Below are positions 45,427 to 56,924 of a DNA stretch of 64,000 nt, piece by piece; within the stretch, counting starts at the first letter, position 1; each line of letters begins with the position of its first letter. This DNA comes from Symsagittifera roscoffensis. Taxonomy: Eukaryota; Xenacoelomorpha; Acoela; Convolutidae. The stretch covers positions 55,147,504 through 55,211,503 of the forward strand of contig NC_087063.1 in the NCBI RefSeq assembly GCF_963678635.1. Reading direction: 5' to 3'. The notes beneath the pieces were generated by a model. The model saw nothing but the letters and a program-made list of their open reading frames with translations. It did no database searches and was not told where the DNA came from. Position numbers and translations under genes: made by a program.

Positions 45427-46740
45427 GAATGCCTGCAACAACAGTATATCTAACAACAACCAACGGTAGGGTCAGATCACATCTCGTCTGGGGAGATGAT
45501 TTCTACTGATTTTTTTAAACTGTTTTCGGTTTTTTCTTGGATACTATTACTTTTTGTTCGGTTTCTTGTATACCTTTAAGTGTCTTTGGTCATATACCGC
45601 TCAGGGGACGACGGGACGGCCGATTCCCCTACACTTCACGATACGTGAATTTTCGGTCTTAACGATGTTAAAAGTTAGATCCTGGAACCATGAAGGCTTC
45701 CGCATTTCATTCCGATCTACCTTTCCGCCCCTGTACTAAGGGCCTTGTTTTGAGCTGAGCATCCGCTCGGCGCGAAGTGCTCGTTAACGGTCCTACCGGT
45801 CATGGTGTGAAAAAAAATAACACCCAGGAGCGCCAAAAAAAACATGAATGCAACATTCGCCCGGAAGTACATATCGACTGAAAATAAAGCTAGGTTGTAT
45901 AACACAGCTCTGCATTTTTTTAGTCATCTCTAACAAAGCTAGTTCTTTGTGTGGTCCTCTTAACATCGGGTCGACAAAATTGTTACTGTTTTGTGATTCT
46001 CCTTATCTGAAAACGAATTTAGATGTTACTAATTCAATTCAAGAGCATCCAGGCAGCTAAAAATTTGTTAAAACAGAGTTTGCGTTCTCTTCCCGATACC
46101 GTTCCGGAATCTGGAATCCGGACAAAAAGCGGTCATATCGTCCTTCCGGAAGGCTGGCATTGTCGTCTCCATACCTTTCCTGTTTATCGGGAAATCTTCA
46201 GTAACGATTGTAGAGTTACAATCGTTACAATTCGGAATGGTCTTCCGTTAACTGCAATTTCTTCTTTCGTTGCTATTTCTCGTTCGTCTTTTCTGTTTCA
46301 ACGAATATTATTCTTCTGTTTTTTTCTTATTTTCAGTTGTCGCGAAATGTCGTGACGTGTCTTTATTTTTTAACGATTTTTTAAAATTTATTACGTCACG
46401 CCAAACTGACCATCCCCGATTCGTTAAATCGTTCGATTAGTACTGCTAATCGGCTAAAACTGTCAATCTTCCCATGTAATAAAAAAAATTCGATGCATTT
46501 TGGCGCCATTCTGGTCGAATGTCACAATACGTGATGAAGGGGCTCCTGACTGCATCATCAATTACAACAACAACTACCAATGACTTTATTACCCTTGATT
46601 TACCAGGGATATGATAATATTATCAAAATAAAGATTCATGCTCTACAGCATGAACTAAGGCACCGATTAAGAAATGTTTTGGAGTTGTTCATGTCAAATT
46701 TTTAATAACAATCGAAGCAAGGTAAGACTTCACTTTTGCC
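45427..46740 (-). repeat. Antisense LTR fragment and spacer (second of tandem pair)
   Basis: Direct repeat of 41561-42880, nearly identical (only a few differences by eye, such as ttgttttgag for ttaatttgag at about 45746). Holds the GC-rich hairpin at 45757-45782. At 45427 it is continuous with the LTR sequence of 44517-45426, whereas at 41561 it is joined to gag. This gives an uninterrupted minus-oriented LTR stretch of about 2.0 kb at 44517-46537. Confidence 0.7.
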
Positions 46741-48290
46741 ATAAAATTGCTTAAAAGCCACAGAATGATGAAACGAATAGTCAGATGAGGGTCATGAAGA
46801 CGCACTTGAAGGCGAGATACAGACTCTCGGACCTACTAAGAGCCTAGAGAAATGACCGCATGACGAGCAACCTGAAAAGGTGGAACGAAAATGGAGCTCC
46901 GGACAAAGGTGACCTGGAGGAAGACAGTTACCGCATTCTGAGACAGTAATTTATGCAGAAAGAGGGAAGGTTATAGTTGAACAAGGACGGAATTGTGGCT
47001 TGTAAGAGAAAAAGGAGGACGAGCTCATGTACAAGTATAACGCGATAGTGTTGCCGCAACTCTGTAAAACAGAACTTTTATTCAGGTCACATGTCCAGAT
47101 GGGCCATCAGGGAATCGACAATTTATAACAGAAAATTCTGAAACGTTTTGAGTGGCCTGGAATAAAGAAGGCATGCGACAAGTGGGTAACAGCATGTCTG
47201 TCATGCCAACAATTCAAGGATCCAATGAAGTTGCGATTTCCCGTGCAGTCGATCGAGTCATCCGAATTCAACGAGGTGGTGCAGATTGATCACCAAAAGA
47301 TATGTATGACAGACAGTGGTTACAATCAAGTCTTGGTCATGATAGATCTCTTACCGAAGTATGCAGAGGCCATGCCCTGCATAACTGCCTCAGCAGAAGA
47401 GACGTGCGATCACCTGATCAATACGTGGACAGCCAGACATGGTTGTCCGATGACGTTTCAACCGGATAAGATAACGGAACGGCTTTCGTGGGAGAACTTA
47501 CGAAAGAGCTCATGAGACGTTCACAGGTGGCTCAAGCTCACTCCACGACATACCATCCCCAGACGAATGGCTCAGTGGAAAAGCTAATTGGAACGTTAGT
47601 GTCGATGCTGAGGGTATATTGTTCCAAGTACATTACCGATTGGGACAGATATCTTCCACAGGTGATGGGAGCTTACAACAGCACGCAAAACTTCACCACT
47701 GGAGTTAGTCCACACATGATGTTGACTGGACCCTTGAACTTCTTTTACCCAGAGTATGAGGGGAAGAAAACATCACCACAAGTCTATGTAAGGGATGTGA
47801 TTAGACGTCAACAAGAACTAAACGACTTATGTAGACGGAACATTCAGCAGGCACAGGCAAGGCAGAGGAAAAGATTCGATGAAAAAGCAGCTGGCGCAAG
47901 AGCTTACTCGGTAGGAGACTACGTATGGGTATTTCAGAACGTTATACACCGAAAGGAACGAAAAAGCTCCTAAAAAAGTGGATTACGGAAGTGCAACAGG
48001 AGCGACGCTTTTATAGACTGAGTACTGGCCGAGCCGCTCACTACGAGGACAATAGCCACACAACCCATCGACAGAAGACTGGTGTATACCTGCAGACATG
48101 GAAGAGGGGGATTATCTGATGATGGACCCTGCTTGTGAGGCCAACGAGAAGGGCACCAGGGAAAAGAACGATGGAAATTAGGTCGTAGTTCCGAACAGAG
48201 GACGACTGCATCCACGGGAGCTGTATGCACTGATACATGGAATCTTCTCTGATACTAATAAACAAGTATACTTACATAAGAAATAATTTT
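46741..48290 (+). pseudogene. pol: Copy C: integrase with 5-bp insertion in the core
   Basis: Direct repeat of the copy D integrase (offset 3866 falling to about 3855). Zinc site: SHVQMGHQG and CLSCQQ. First Asp in QIDHQKICMTDSGYNQVLVM (47225-47515). At the second Asp the sequence ccggataagataacgg carries five extra bases compared with ccggataacgg of copy D, shifting the frame after QPD. The remainder reads in 47488-47973 with PQTNGSVEKLIGTLVSML (Glu kept) and ARAYSVGDYVWVFQNV; five codons are missing after LTG near 47730. Pol ends with NRGRLHPRELYALIH at about 48195-48240. It leads directly into ORF-X of copy C. Confidence 0.87.
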
Positions 48291-48677
48291 TAAGTATAGG
48301 CTGAGTTTAGGTTGCATGCTGGAAGGCGTCATACTAAATGAGTGTTTTGTGTGTGTTATGTTATGTTATATTATGTGTGTTATAATATTAGGACCGTGGG
48401 TAAGAAGGAGTTATTGACCATGAATAACCAAATGATAATCTTAGGAATAGATCCAAAGTTTGGACTGTCAATTCCAAAATTTTAGTAACAAACTGATTTT
48501 AATAAAATTTAAAATCAAATTTTTTTTCTGACTGTTTTAAATAATTATTAATATAAAAATAGTGTAAAGCTGACAACTGTGATACTCACGACCTCTTTTC
48601 TAGATCCTGATTCATCATTTGATTATTAATTTGATTTCAATTCATCAAACTGATAATAGAATCGAATCTGAAAGAAC
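48291..48677 (+). promoter_or_regulatory. Copy C: pol/ORF-X junction with splice-acceptor-like motif
   Basis: AT-rich spacer. TTATG repeats at 48350-48380, then a pyrimidine-rich run cctcttttctag with AG at 48602-48603 followed by atcctgattcatca, about 75 bases before the ORF-X ATG at 48678. The corresponding motifs in copies A and B are at 4041 and 23622. The spacer otherwise differs between copies, so the motif stands out. Confidence 0.45.
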
Positions 48678-49830
48678 ATGGACAACTTCAACTTGAACGA
48701 ATTAATGGACCTGACAGAGGCAAATGTGGGACCGATGGTAGATGCGATCCATCGTCGGTTGATGAATTGAGACTTTGCTCTGGAGCACCCAGAGTTAGTC
48801 ATGTTGCTGGCCGCCCTAATAAACATCTTGGGGCATGATAACCGTGGGAAGCGCCCCACGGAAGTCTTATTGATGGCAGCATATGGAGAAAGAGGAGGAT
48901 TGACCGCTCAAACATGAGAATGATGAGATGGAGAAACGAGGAAGTGACCTGGCGAACGAACCTGGATTGGGAAGTTCGAGGACCTACCAACCTGGTGAGA
49001 TGCCTTTGCCCACCAAGCCTAGCCCTGGATTGAGGAGGATGCGTCAGAAAATGAACAGCGAGGCTGCCTCGTCTAGTTCACAACTGAGAGCAGCTGTGCC
49101 ACCAAAGAGGGCTAGAGTAGAGGAGGAGGTTCAAACCAACGAATCTATGCAAGAAATTAACGGAACGATAGAAGAACTGGAGAAGACCAGAAGGGAGCTG
49201 GACGAAATGACCAAGACTATGCTCAATACAGAAGAAGATAGAGACATGTGGAAGAAACTGTTTGAAGATTGTAACAAGAAACAGAGTGAAGAAAAAGAGC
49301 GCTTGAGGCGAGAGTACAAACAGCGATCCGAGCGGCTGGCGTTGACGACAACCGTAGAAAAAGTGATACATACAAAGAATTTTCCTCGTGGGCAGTCCCC
49401 GATCGAACTTTTGACGCCTCGCGAGTTGAGTCAAACGACGGAGACGCGACTCCCAGCTACAACTGGTCGAGTGACAATCCCGGACCCGAAGGACACCCTA
49501 GGTGATCCAGTCGTGGAGCAAACGGTGAGGAAGTTGATAGAAACAGCTGGACGATTGGCCGCTAATAGAAATGCGCCAGATTCCGGGGTGACTGCACCCT
49601 ATGGAACAATAGATGACACGGGCAGAGTACAACTCTCTCAAGACATGATGACGAGAACGGGAGTTAGTGATACAGCGTTACAGACAAAGAGCTCCAAGGT
49701 TCCAGACAGAAAGATACGAGAAATGCCGATGAAGAAAGTGTCCCGAGTGATTGACGTGCAGAAGAACAACCAGTTGAAGTATAGCTCCATGGGAGTTCCG
49801 GACACTGATTCACGAGCCTGTTTCAATCAA
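48678..49830 (+). pseudogene. Copy C ORF-X: N-terminal coiled-coil module
   Basis: ATG at 48678 opens MDNFNLNELMDLTEANVGPM; this start is chosen because it is the first ATG after the acceptor-like motif. TGA at 48768-48770 and a frameshift near 48900 break the first 80 codons. From 48928 the frame is open for 421 residues, the longest of ORF-X. Basic patch PPKRARVEEE, then a charged coiled coil at residues about 75-140 (EELEKTRRELDEMTKTMLNT to RLRREYKQRSERL), then FPRGQSPIELLTPRELSQTT. Residues 150-300 are polar, with PDRKIREMPMKKVSRVIDV. The N-terminal 80 residues are helical with MLLAALINILGHDN, possibly an assembly domain. Same module in copies A and B. Confidence 0.75.
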
Positions 49831-50760
49831 TCCACTTGGAGCCCATCAGTAAACTTGCAGCAACCGCCATTTGGGACATCCCATCTGATACTGGGTGACA
49901 GCTTAGTCAGAGTGCTCCAGAGTCTGAGGACCTCCTGGATCACTACGGTGATGGCCTTTGGAGGCGCAACGATAGCCCAGCTATTTCGGATGGGGGAGCT
50001 GATGAACCCAGGGAGGATCCCTAACATGTCTCTATCAAGAGGCTCAGATGAGCAAGAGGCACAATGGGAGTCGATGATGGTGTGCCTATTTACTACTCTC
50101 TGGCATAAATTCAAGTGCGCGGTACTGAGGGTCTGCACCATACCCATGAGCACAAAAACGTTGACAGCGACAGGAAGAAGACATAATGAATGAGTCATTG
50201 GGTGGAATATTATAATAAGGAACTTGGCGAGCCGGAATTCTGGACGGATGATCCTTATAGATACTGAACAAGAGCTGAGGGCTATGGATCAGGTCAGATT
50301 AAGAACCGATGTAATCCACTTTGATAGCATTGAAGGACGAGCCCGGTTGAACAGAGTCTTCCAAGAGCGACTGAATGAAATGGAAGTCGAGATCTTCGAC
50401 ACGGAAGTGCTGAAGAAGAAAGAAACCACGAATTAGCCGGCAATTTCAACCTTCGTGCCCCCTAACTTAGAAACACGTTTGGGAACGGTCCCAGCCGTGA
50501 CATACAGGCCGCAAAGCTCTAGCGAGCCAGGGCAAAGGACATAAGTACAAGATTGATTGGGGGAAGCGCCAATGAGAAGAACCGTCCATCCAAGACGAAT
50601 ATTAGGACTCGTAAATCCGACCGCGGAGACGACCAGCACCTCGAGATCAGAGACAAGATCAGAGAAAACGGGTACCAGCCGAGAGGAGCGACGTCCAGAC
50701 ATGAGCTCTTTGATGTTGTCGAGACCCATACCTTCTCCCTGGCATAAATAAAAACAGGAT
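49831..50760 (+). pseudogene. Copy C ORF-X: SGNH hydrolase-like domain with GDS and DxxH
   Basis: Follows in the same open frame. LILGDSLVRVL puts the GDS nucleophile motif at 49894-49902 (residues 323-325 from 48928). Block II is MAFGGATIAQLFRM about 25 residues later. Block III is shortened: copy B has ILIGTNNVSGSSDE where copy C has MSLSRGSDE, so the oxyanion Asn is lost. A TGA at 50191-50193 precedes ILIDTEQELRAMDQ and LRTDVIHFDSIEG (50224-50436), where DVIH fits the catalytic DxxH of block V. Spacing of blocks and about 150-residue span suit a small SGNH/GDSL or OSK-like esterase. Substrate unknown. A similar domain is known in CR1-type LINE ORF1 proteins. A polar tail with RRTVHPRRI follows. 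Confidence 0.65.
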
Positions 50761-53300
50761 CTGATGAAGTTGAACCTTCAGACGGTGAGCTTTGCAGCAG
50801 ATACCATGAGGATTTTGAATGGAGCGAGATTGTCAGTCAGCGGACTTTATTTAATAACAGGCGCGGACTGGTTGATAGCAGCTGGCATAAACTTCAGCTC
50901 CACGAGCGCCGATTTAGAGGGAATACCCTCAAACATTACAATGGGTCCGGTGAATGCAAGAGCTGAATTACAATGAAGGAAATCGAAAATAAAGACCCGG
51001 AAGATTCTTGACGACGAGGGCACCAATATGACAACACGTAAAAAAGTTCAGACAGATAAAAGCACCCCCAGGTCATGTAAAAGAAAGAGCATACCCGAAA
51101 CAAGTAAACCAAGAAGGTGATGTTCAGAGATACGGTGGATTGAAGGCGATCAAGAAAGATGACACCAAATCGCAGAATAGACACGGAGAATCTGAGGCCA
51201 CTCAGGGCTGAATTACCTGCGATGTGGTCTGACATCTCAAATGCGGTGCGAGGATTTAAAGACCATTCACTACACATGCTAGTGTTGGACGACGTACTGG
51301 GGTTGGAACTGTCCAACTTCAGCCGACAGCTCAAATTGAAGCCAGGAATTGACGATGACCACAGACTGATCGTGGCGATGTCAAGCGATTTATGGTTCCG
51401 AGGATTGGGAATAAAAGAGGAAGGAGAGAGAAGGAAGAACTCCAAGGAAACCAGAGCTCAATTGGAATCGATGGTTTTGAGACCAAAACCAGGGGCTAAC
51501 AAGTTGCTGCTCTTGACCCCTCGGCTAGCAGCATTGGGCGCGGATGCTTTCGAGCGAGGCCCAGTGATGATCAGGAAGATCCATGCCTACTTAGTAAAAG
51601 AAATAATCCTAGCCGAGAATGCTGAGGAGTAATCAGCCGAGTTCGTGAACAGAGTGTGCCAAGTGATCCTGGAAGCTTTCTGCACACAGAATGTGAAGGG
51701 AGAAGAAGGCTTTGACCGGACTGACAGCATGTTAGAAGGACTAGGAGTTGCATGGACCGCGTCCTTCTTGGCGAAAATATACCCTTCACATTCGCCATAT
51801 CTGATAAAAGAATTCCTCCAAGTAGTCGTAGAAGTATCGATCGTTGAGTTACTAGCCCTGTTCGTGACGTTTGGAGCAGAGAACTTTGTGAAAGGACCAG
51901 TTATACTGCTCACCGAAGGAGTGCAGAGTTTGCGATTGGATGGACTTCTAACGTTGATCGCGATAACGCATGGAAACCTAGGAGGACTGATGATTTTGAC
52001 ACGCTATCCGGAGCAAATGAGATAGAACGTGAGGAAATTTGACGTGAAGCAATCTACGGATTCCTGGAATGAGATAAGAGATTTGCGAAATACTCATATC
52101 CAGTACCTCCTGCAGCAGAATCGCTTTGGAACAGGAGAGGACGAAACGATTCAGAGGGAGGAAGACGTGTGACATCATGTTGGTGGCATGCTTCTCTAAC
52201 ATTTGCCTTCCCTGATGTTAAGGTGGAAGCATACGGGAGGTCGGTGCTGCACCTGAACCTAATATCAGCAGTGGACGGAAGTGCGCTGAATTGGTATGAG
52301 CAGCATGTACTGCGAGATCTCATGAGCGAAGACCTATTGTTCGCAAAGATATCGGAACCAGAGATGACGGTCATTAACTTTGACCTTCACTTCCGTAATC
52401 GTATGGGAGAAGTGGATAGAGGACACATCGAGGTGTTCCCAAAGCTCTGGAACTTAAGGCCGCATGATAAAACGAACGGCGAGATCACGAGAATTCCTCG
52501 TCAAATGACCGCGTACCATGAGGTGAGAGAAGAGACGAAAGGCTTGGGTGATTACAAGAAACTCCCTGAATTTCCTATGATAAGAAGGTTGCTGCTCGGA
52601 GCAGTCTCCGCAGTGCAAACCCCTAGGCTGGGAGCATTTGAGACTAACGAAAGGAGAATGGCGAAATGCTCTGAAATGATGGATTCGTGTTTCATTGGCA
52701 GAAACGTTGCAGTGCTGCAGTATACGCAGTTTGCTTACACTGATGAAGCAACGAGGAGACGAATGAGCAGTGCAGCGACTCCGAAGCCTGGGAGGTTTGA
52801 AGAGGAATGCGCGAAACTGGATTATGAGGGGCAAGGTTGACTTAACAGAAGCCTCCCTAATCTTAATGAGTGTAAAACCAGGGTTAACGGTAGGAGGAAC
52901 CCTGCAGACTAAAACCATCCTAGCACCCTTCGGACATGAAGAGGTCAAAGTAGTTCATGGAGAGGAGGAATATCAGTCCGCTGGTAGACTAATTATACCG
53001 AAGTTTCCTGATGGAAGGAGTGAAGAGCAAGTACCCTCAAGTTCAGGAAAGAATCCGAAACGAGACGATGGGCAGGTAGGAAGCCGTCGATCGGAAAAAT
53101 CTAAGCAACAGGATCCCGATCAAGCCGAGAAAGAAGACGATAAGGCTTCGACAGGAGGGATGTCCAGCCTGGACTTCAATTTCCTCAGCGTTTTTGAAAA
53201 TGGCACGGACACGTTGGAAGCGACGACTGGAACCTCCATCGACTTTCATGGGAACGAACTGGAACTTGCCGGAGGGCAGCTCTCCGAGCAATTCTAAAAA
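50761..53300 (+). pseudogene. Copy C ORF-X: central modules
   Basis: Open pieces: 50764-50976 (GARLSVSGLYLITGADWLIA), 51159-51632 (LDDVLGLELSNFSRQLKLKP and MSSDLWFRGLGIKEEGERRK), 51645-52025 (LALFVTFGAENFVKGPVILL), 52169-52840 (223 residues, LISAVDGSALNWYEQHVLRD to LQYTQFAYTDEATRRRM) and 52770-53297 (LAPFGHEEVKVVHGEEE). Compared with copy A it lacks the strand region VIMLAGADLD...VFAG and a segment of about 130 bases near 52190. The final 80 residues are charged and disordered (SEKSKQQDPDQAEKEDDKA). Helical segments with few Cys suggest cytosolic or internal particle protein. No family recognised. Confidence 0.5.
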
Positions 53301-53930
53301 TGCCGAACACAAACTCTTAATGGAATCACCAAGGAGATGAAGGATAGAAGGAACTGCCAGAGTACATTTCTTGGGAACGTTGCCCCAAGAAGAGTGAGAG
53401 GTGCATCATATAGACCATGAAAATAGGACGGGATTCAGAATGGACAGAGTGGCCTTCATGGAAGAGGCCTGGGCAGTAATCCAGAGCTAGGGAGCCCAGT
53501 ATTTTTTGAAACTAGGTCTCAACCGACCACTAATGCGGGAAGTCCTTGACAAACTCGACGAGTGTGAAGGGAGATTGAGCGAATTATTGATCGACTCAGC
53601 CACTGACGAAAACGAGGCGAACTCTCCTATCAAGATGACGCCGCAAGAGGATAAAGGAGAAGTGGTATATCTGTCGAGAACCAGGAAAGGAACGATGCGA
53701 TCGAAATTGATGATTGATAAGATCAATGAGATGAAGATGAAACTAGGCAACAAAGTGATACCGAGGAGAGCGGGAAAGACGAAGGTGGATTCCGAAATAT
53801 CGATAAAAGCTGTCAACTCGGCGAAAAGGAAACGAGTCGGAGAAGTCACGGATTTGGGACATGGTGATAATCGATTGCCTGGCACAGACAGGATGTTGAC
53901 TGACGTGGCGATGGTGCCACCCACTCTCAT
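53301..53930 (+). pseudogene. Copy C ORF-X: charged linker with KRKR motif
   Basis: Open at 53506-53982. DSATDENEANSPIKMTPQED, then IDKINEMKMKLGNKVIPRRA and NSAKRKRVGEVTDLGHGDN, followed about 25 residues later by TDVAMVPPTLMAGI. The KRKRV cluster is shared by the three copies (A: KRKRVQG; B: KRKRVEE). It may be a nuclear signal or a protease site between an internal part and a membrane-directed C-terminal part of the polyprotein. Confidence 0.5.
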
Positions 53931-56924
53931 GGCAGGAATAAAATCAGCCAGTTACATATTAAGAAGAGTGACCGCACTCTGACTGGAGCGACATTAGAAA
54001 AGCAGATACTCAGCCAATGTGGAGAGAGTACCCTAAAGACTTCAAACCATCTCCCATGAATCACGGAAAGGGAAGCGTCGTAGGACAGCTAGTGTCAGTG
54101 GAATATAACCGACTGACAGTGTCGGAAACTGTATTGATTTGCGAACCCGCCGGTGGATACATGGACAAGTTAGACTACAGAAATTCGGCCAAAGGACACT
54201 TGATGACTCTGGAAGACAAAAGTGCGATGGAAGGTTATTTGGCGACGATGATGCAAGGCACCACCCTGAAGCAGAAGGCATACGGGACTCTGGCATCGTC
54301 TGAAATGCACGATCGAGCAGTTTATGAGCCTTCCATGGAGATCATTATTGTTACGATACTTCGAAGAAGAAATGAGAACCACGCCGAAGATACACGCTCT
54401 GATAGCAAGACCCTATATGAGAACAGAGTTACAACTAAGGTTCGCTTGGTGCATGATTTGAGTGACTCGCGGGGAATATGATTCGTAAGAAAGGAAAATA
54501 TCGAAGGGAGAAAAGGTGTTCTTGATGACGAGTGTGAGGGATCTGATGACCCAAGAAGGAGCAGCAGTAGCGTGCGCGAATCGGAGAGACGCTCTCTGTT
54601 TCGTTCGGTTTATGATAGAACAAATTTAAGTGCCAGCATTGAACACTTGTGTCAAGATGCTAAGGGAAGGCAATGAACGAGCGAAAGCCTTGCTCTTGCT
54701 AGCACTGTTGGACATATATCAGAGCAAACCAATGCGAATTAATATGAAAGAACCCGTGGAACTAGAACCGATAAAGAAAATAGACAAAATAAGGAGGTTC
54801 TCAAACAAGGAGCTGAGGCTCTCGAAATGATCCATGGGATCACTGCCAAAAGCCAATGAATACTGTGGACCGATCAGGAAGAAATCATACAAATACGTAT
54901 CCGGAATCATAGAGCTGGCTTGTAATCCCTTAATGAATGAAGACACGCGATTGCTTTTTTGATTACAGGCAAGCAGTGTTGCTAGGGTCCTGGACGTCAA
55001 GAATCGCAACGGTAAGAAGCGCTGCTATTCAGCAGACCAAGCTGGGACTAGTCTTGGAGGAAAAAGTGACTGCGCCTTCAGTGCCAAAATCGGACAACCG
55101 AGTGGAGTTTGTATTGGGATTCTCGGACGAACAACTGAGAACAAAGCTTAATGGTGGTATGGGAACTGATGAAACCATCATGTTGTCCTAGTCCCAACTT
55201 TGACTTGATATTACGTGCGACACAAGATGAGCAGAGGGAACTGAACTCAGACTGTAACTTGCGTGACCTGAACATCATCCATAATTTGATGACGACAGCA
55301 TCTAAGAGCAACGGAGAAGACAAGGTAGAGTTGCATGGCTGGGGACCAGAGGACTGGGTCAAACCTGGTAGCTGTCTGGCAGAATTCTGTGGACTGGAAG
55401 GTCTTATCTGTGGAGGTCTGGATTGCGTAAAGGCCCTGGAGAAACAACACAAGCAAATGACGATAATGTTTGTGAACATTGTGATGAAGGCGAAAACGGA
55501 AACGGAACTGATTGCAGGTTGCTATGGAGAAACCGAGGTGAATCTAGTGACTGCACTATAATTCTACAGCTTGTATGGTTCTCTAGAGTCACTATTGAAT
55601 CTAGAACAAAAGCATGAGGTGGTTACGACCATCAGTGTAGAAGTGTTTCCAGGAGTGTTGCAAACTGAGCAGAAGTATATTGGAAAATAGAAAGAAGCGA
55701 TCGAGGCGGAAATTAACATCCGGCAGAGTGAAACTTATCGAAGACCGACGGGAGCGAGATATGTAGTGGGATCAACTCTAGCTCCAATGTGCGAGAGCAG
55801 ATACCCATTGCATTTAGTAGCGGTTGATGTGAAGAGTACGAGAACGATCGTGGATCAAGCCTTCTCAGTGCCAAAATGCGTGAGACAAGAAAGAATGTCA
55901 GAAAATCTTACGAATTACTGTGCAAAATGTTCTTAGCAGTTCCGGAGAGAACCAAAGAGTAATTAGAATCGATACTGGGAAAAAGGTTCATGGGATACAC
56001 CAGTGGGATTTTCAGTGACTTTGAAAGACAAAAGCAGAAAGGATCAACAGTCACGGATTACAATGCAGTAGATGAGAATGATGAAGTCCACCGAGTGATT
56101 ATGGAAGTGGAACCACTACTGGAAGCTTCGGGAAAACGTAATTGGAGGAGCATCATGTCAACACATGATGAGTTCCCCTGCCATTGCTTGCTACAAACAT
56201 GGTGGTACCCCGGGCGTAGTAAACTGGTGTTGATTTTGGACTGTGGAGAGCTGCTCTCCATGGGTTTACCAGATTCACCACAGCCCATAAGTATAGTGAT
56301 AGTAGGAATTATGATGGCGATACGATGCCTGGAAGCTCATATAAAAGAGAACAATAGACAGAAGGCGCCGACGAAAGAACAATTACAGGAATTGGATTGT
56401 CTAAAAGATTAGATCTTTTTGAGACAATGTGCAAAATCTTGAACATTCCGATGGAAGTGAAAAAGATATGGGCCAGAAGACGACTGATGTCATGGTTTAG
56501 AGCCAACATGACTGCATGGTTGTACGAGTATGCCAAGAAACATATGTCGAAGCACAGCAGAATGTACAGTGCGTATAACGTGGACATTGGAGCAGGAGCT
56601 TTTAAGCGAGCTTTCTTAACTCATCGGAATACATTAACCACCGCAGTGAAGAGAACTTCCAGGACAAGCGAATGTGACGGAAGGGAAAAAGAAGAGATGT
56701 TGAAGGAAGACTTGGAGAGAAACGTGACGTTGTGCCTCCACAACAGCTTCTGCCGAAACAGATAATCTAACGTTGATCCTCCACCTTGTTGTAAACAAAG
56801 AGTAGAAGAGCAGAAGTGTTGGCGGATTGCTTCCAACATCATAGGAAGGACTACCGACGTGTTTCAAGACACAGAGACTCAAAGTGCGGAGTCAACGTCG
56901 CAGGAGGAGGAGATAAAGCATTGA
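53931..56924 (+). pseudogene. Copy C ORF-X: C-terminal membrane-protein-like region
   Basis: Open pieces 54017-54481, 54630-54830, 54937-55191, 55151-55561, 55990-56412 and 56397-56765. Landmarks: VSVEYNRLTVSETVLICEPA, EGYLATMMQGTTLKQKAYGT, HGWGPEDWVKPGSCLAEFCG (from 55337) then GLDCVKALEKQ, NYNAVDENDEVHRV-like YNAVDENDEVHRVIMEVEPL, CHCLLQTWWYPG, then PISIVIVGIMMAI (56284-56325), the only clear hydrophobic segment. A tail of about 190 residues follows with NVTLCLHNSFCRNR. Stop TGA at 56922-56924 is shared with copies A and B. The layout, a long Cys-containing part before one membrane segment, fits an envelope-like protein, but I cannot assign a viral glycoprotein family. Confidence 0.5.

Noticed and set aside
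49078-49434. Minus-strand frame of 118 residues rich in Phe and Leu
   Set aside because: It is the complement of the lysine and glutamate rich coiled coil of ORF-X, which routinely gives hydrophobic antisense frames.
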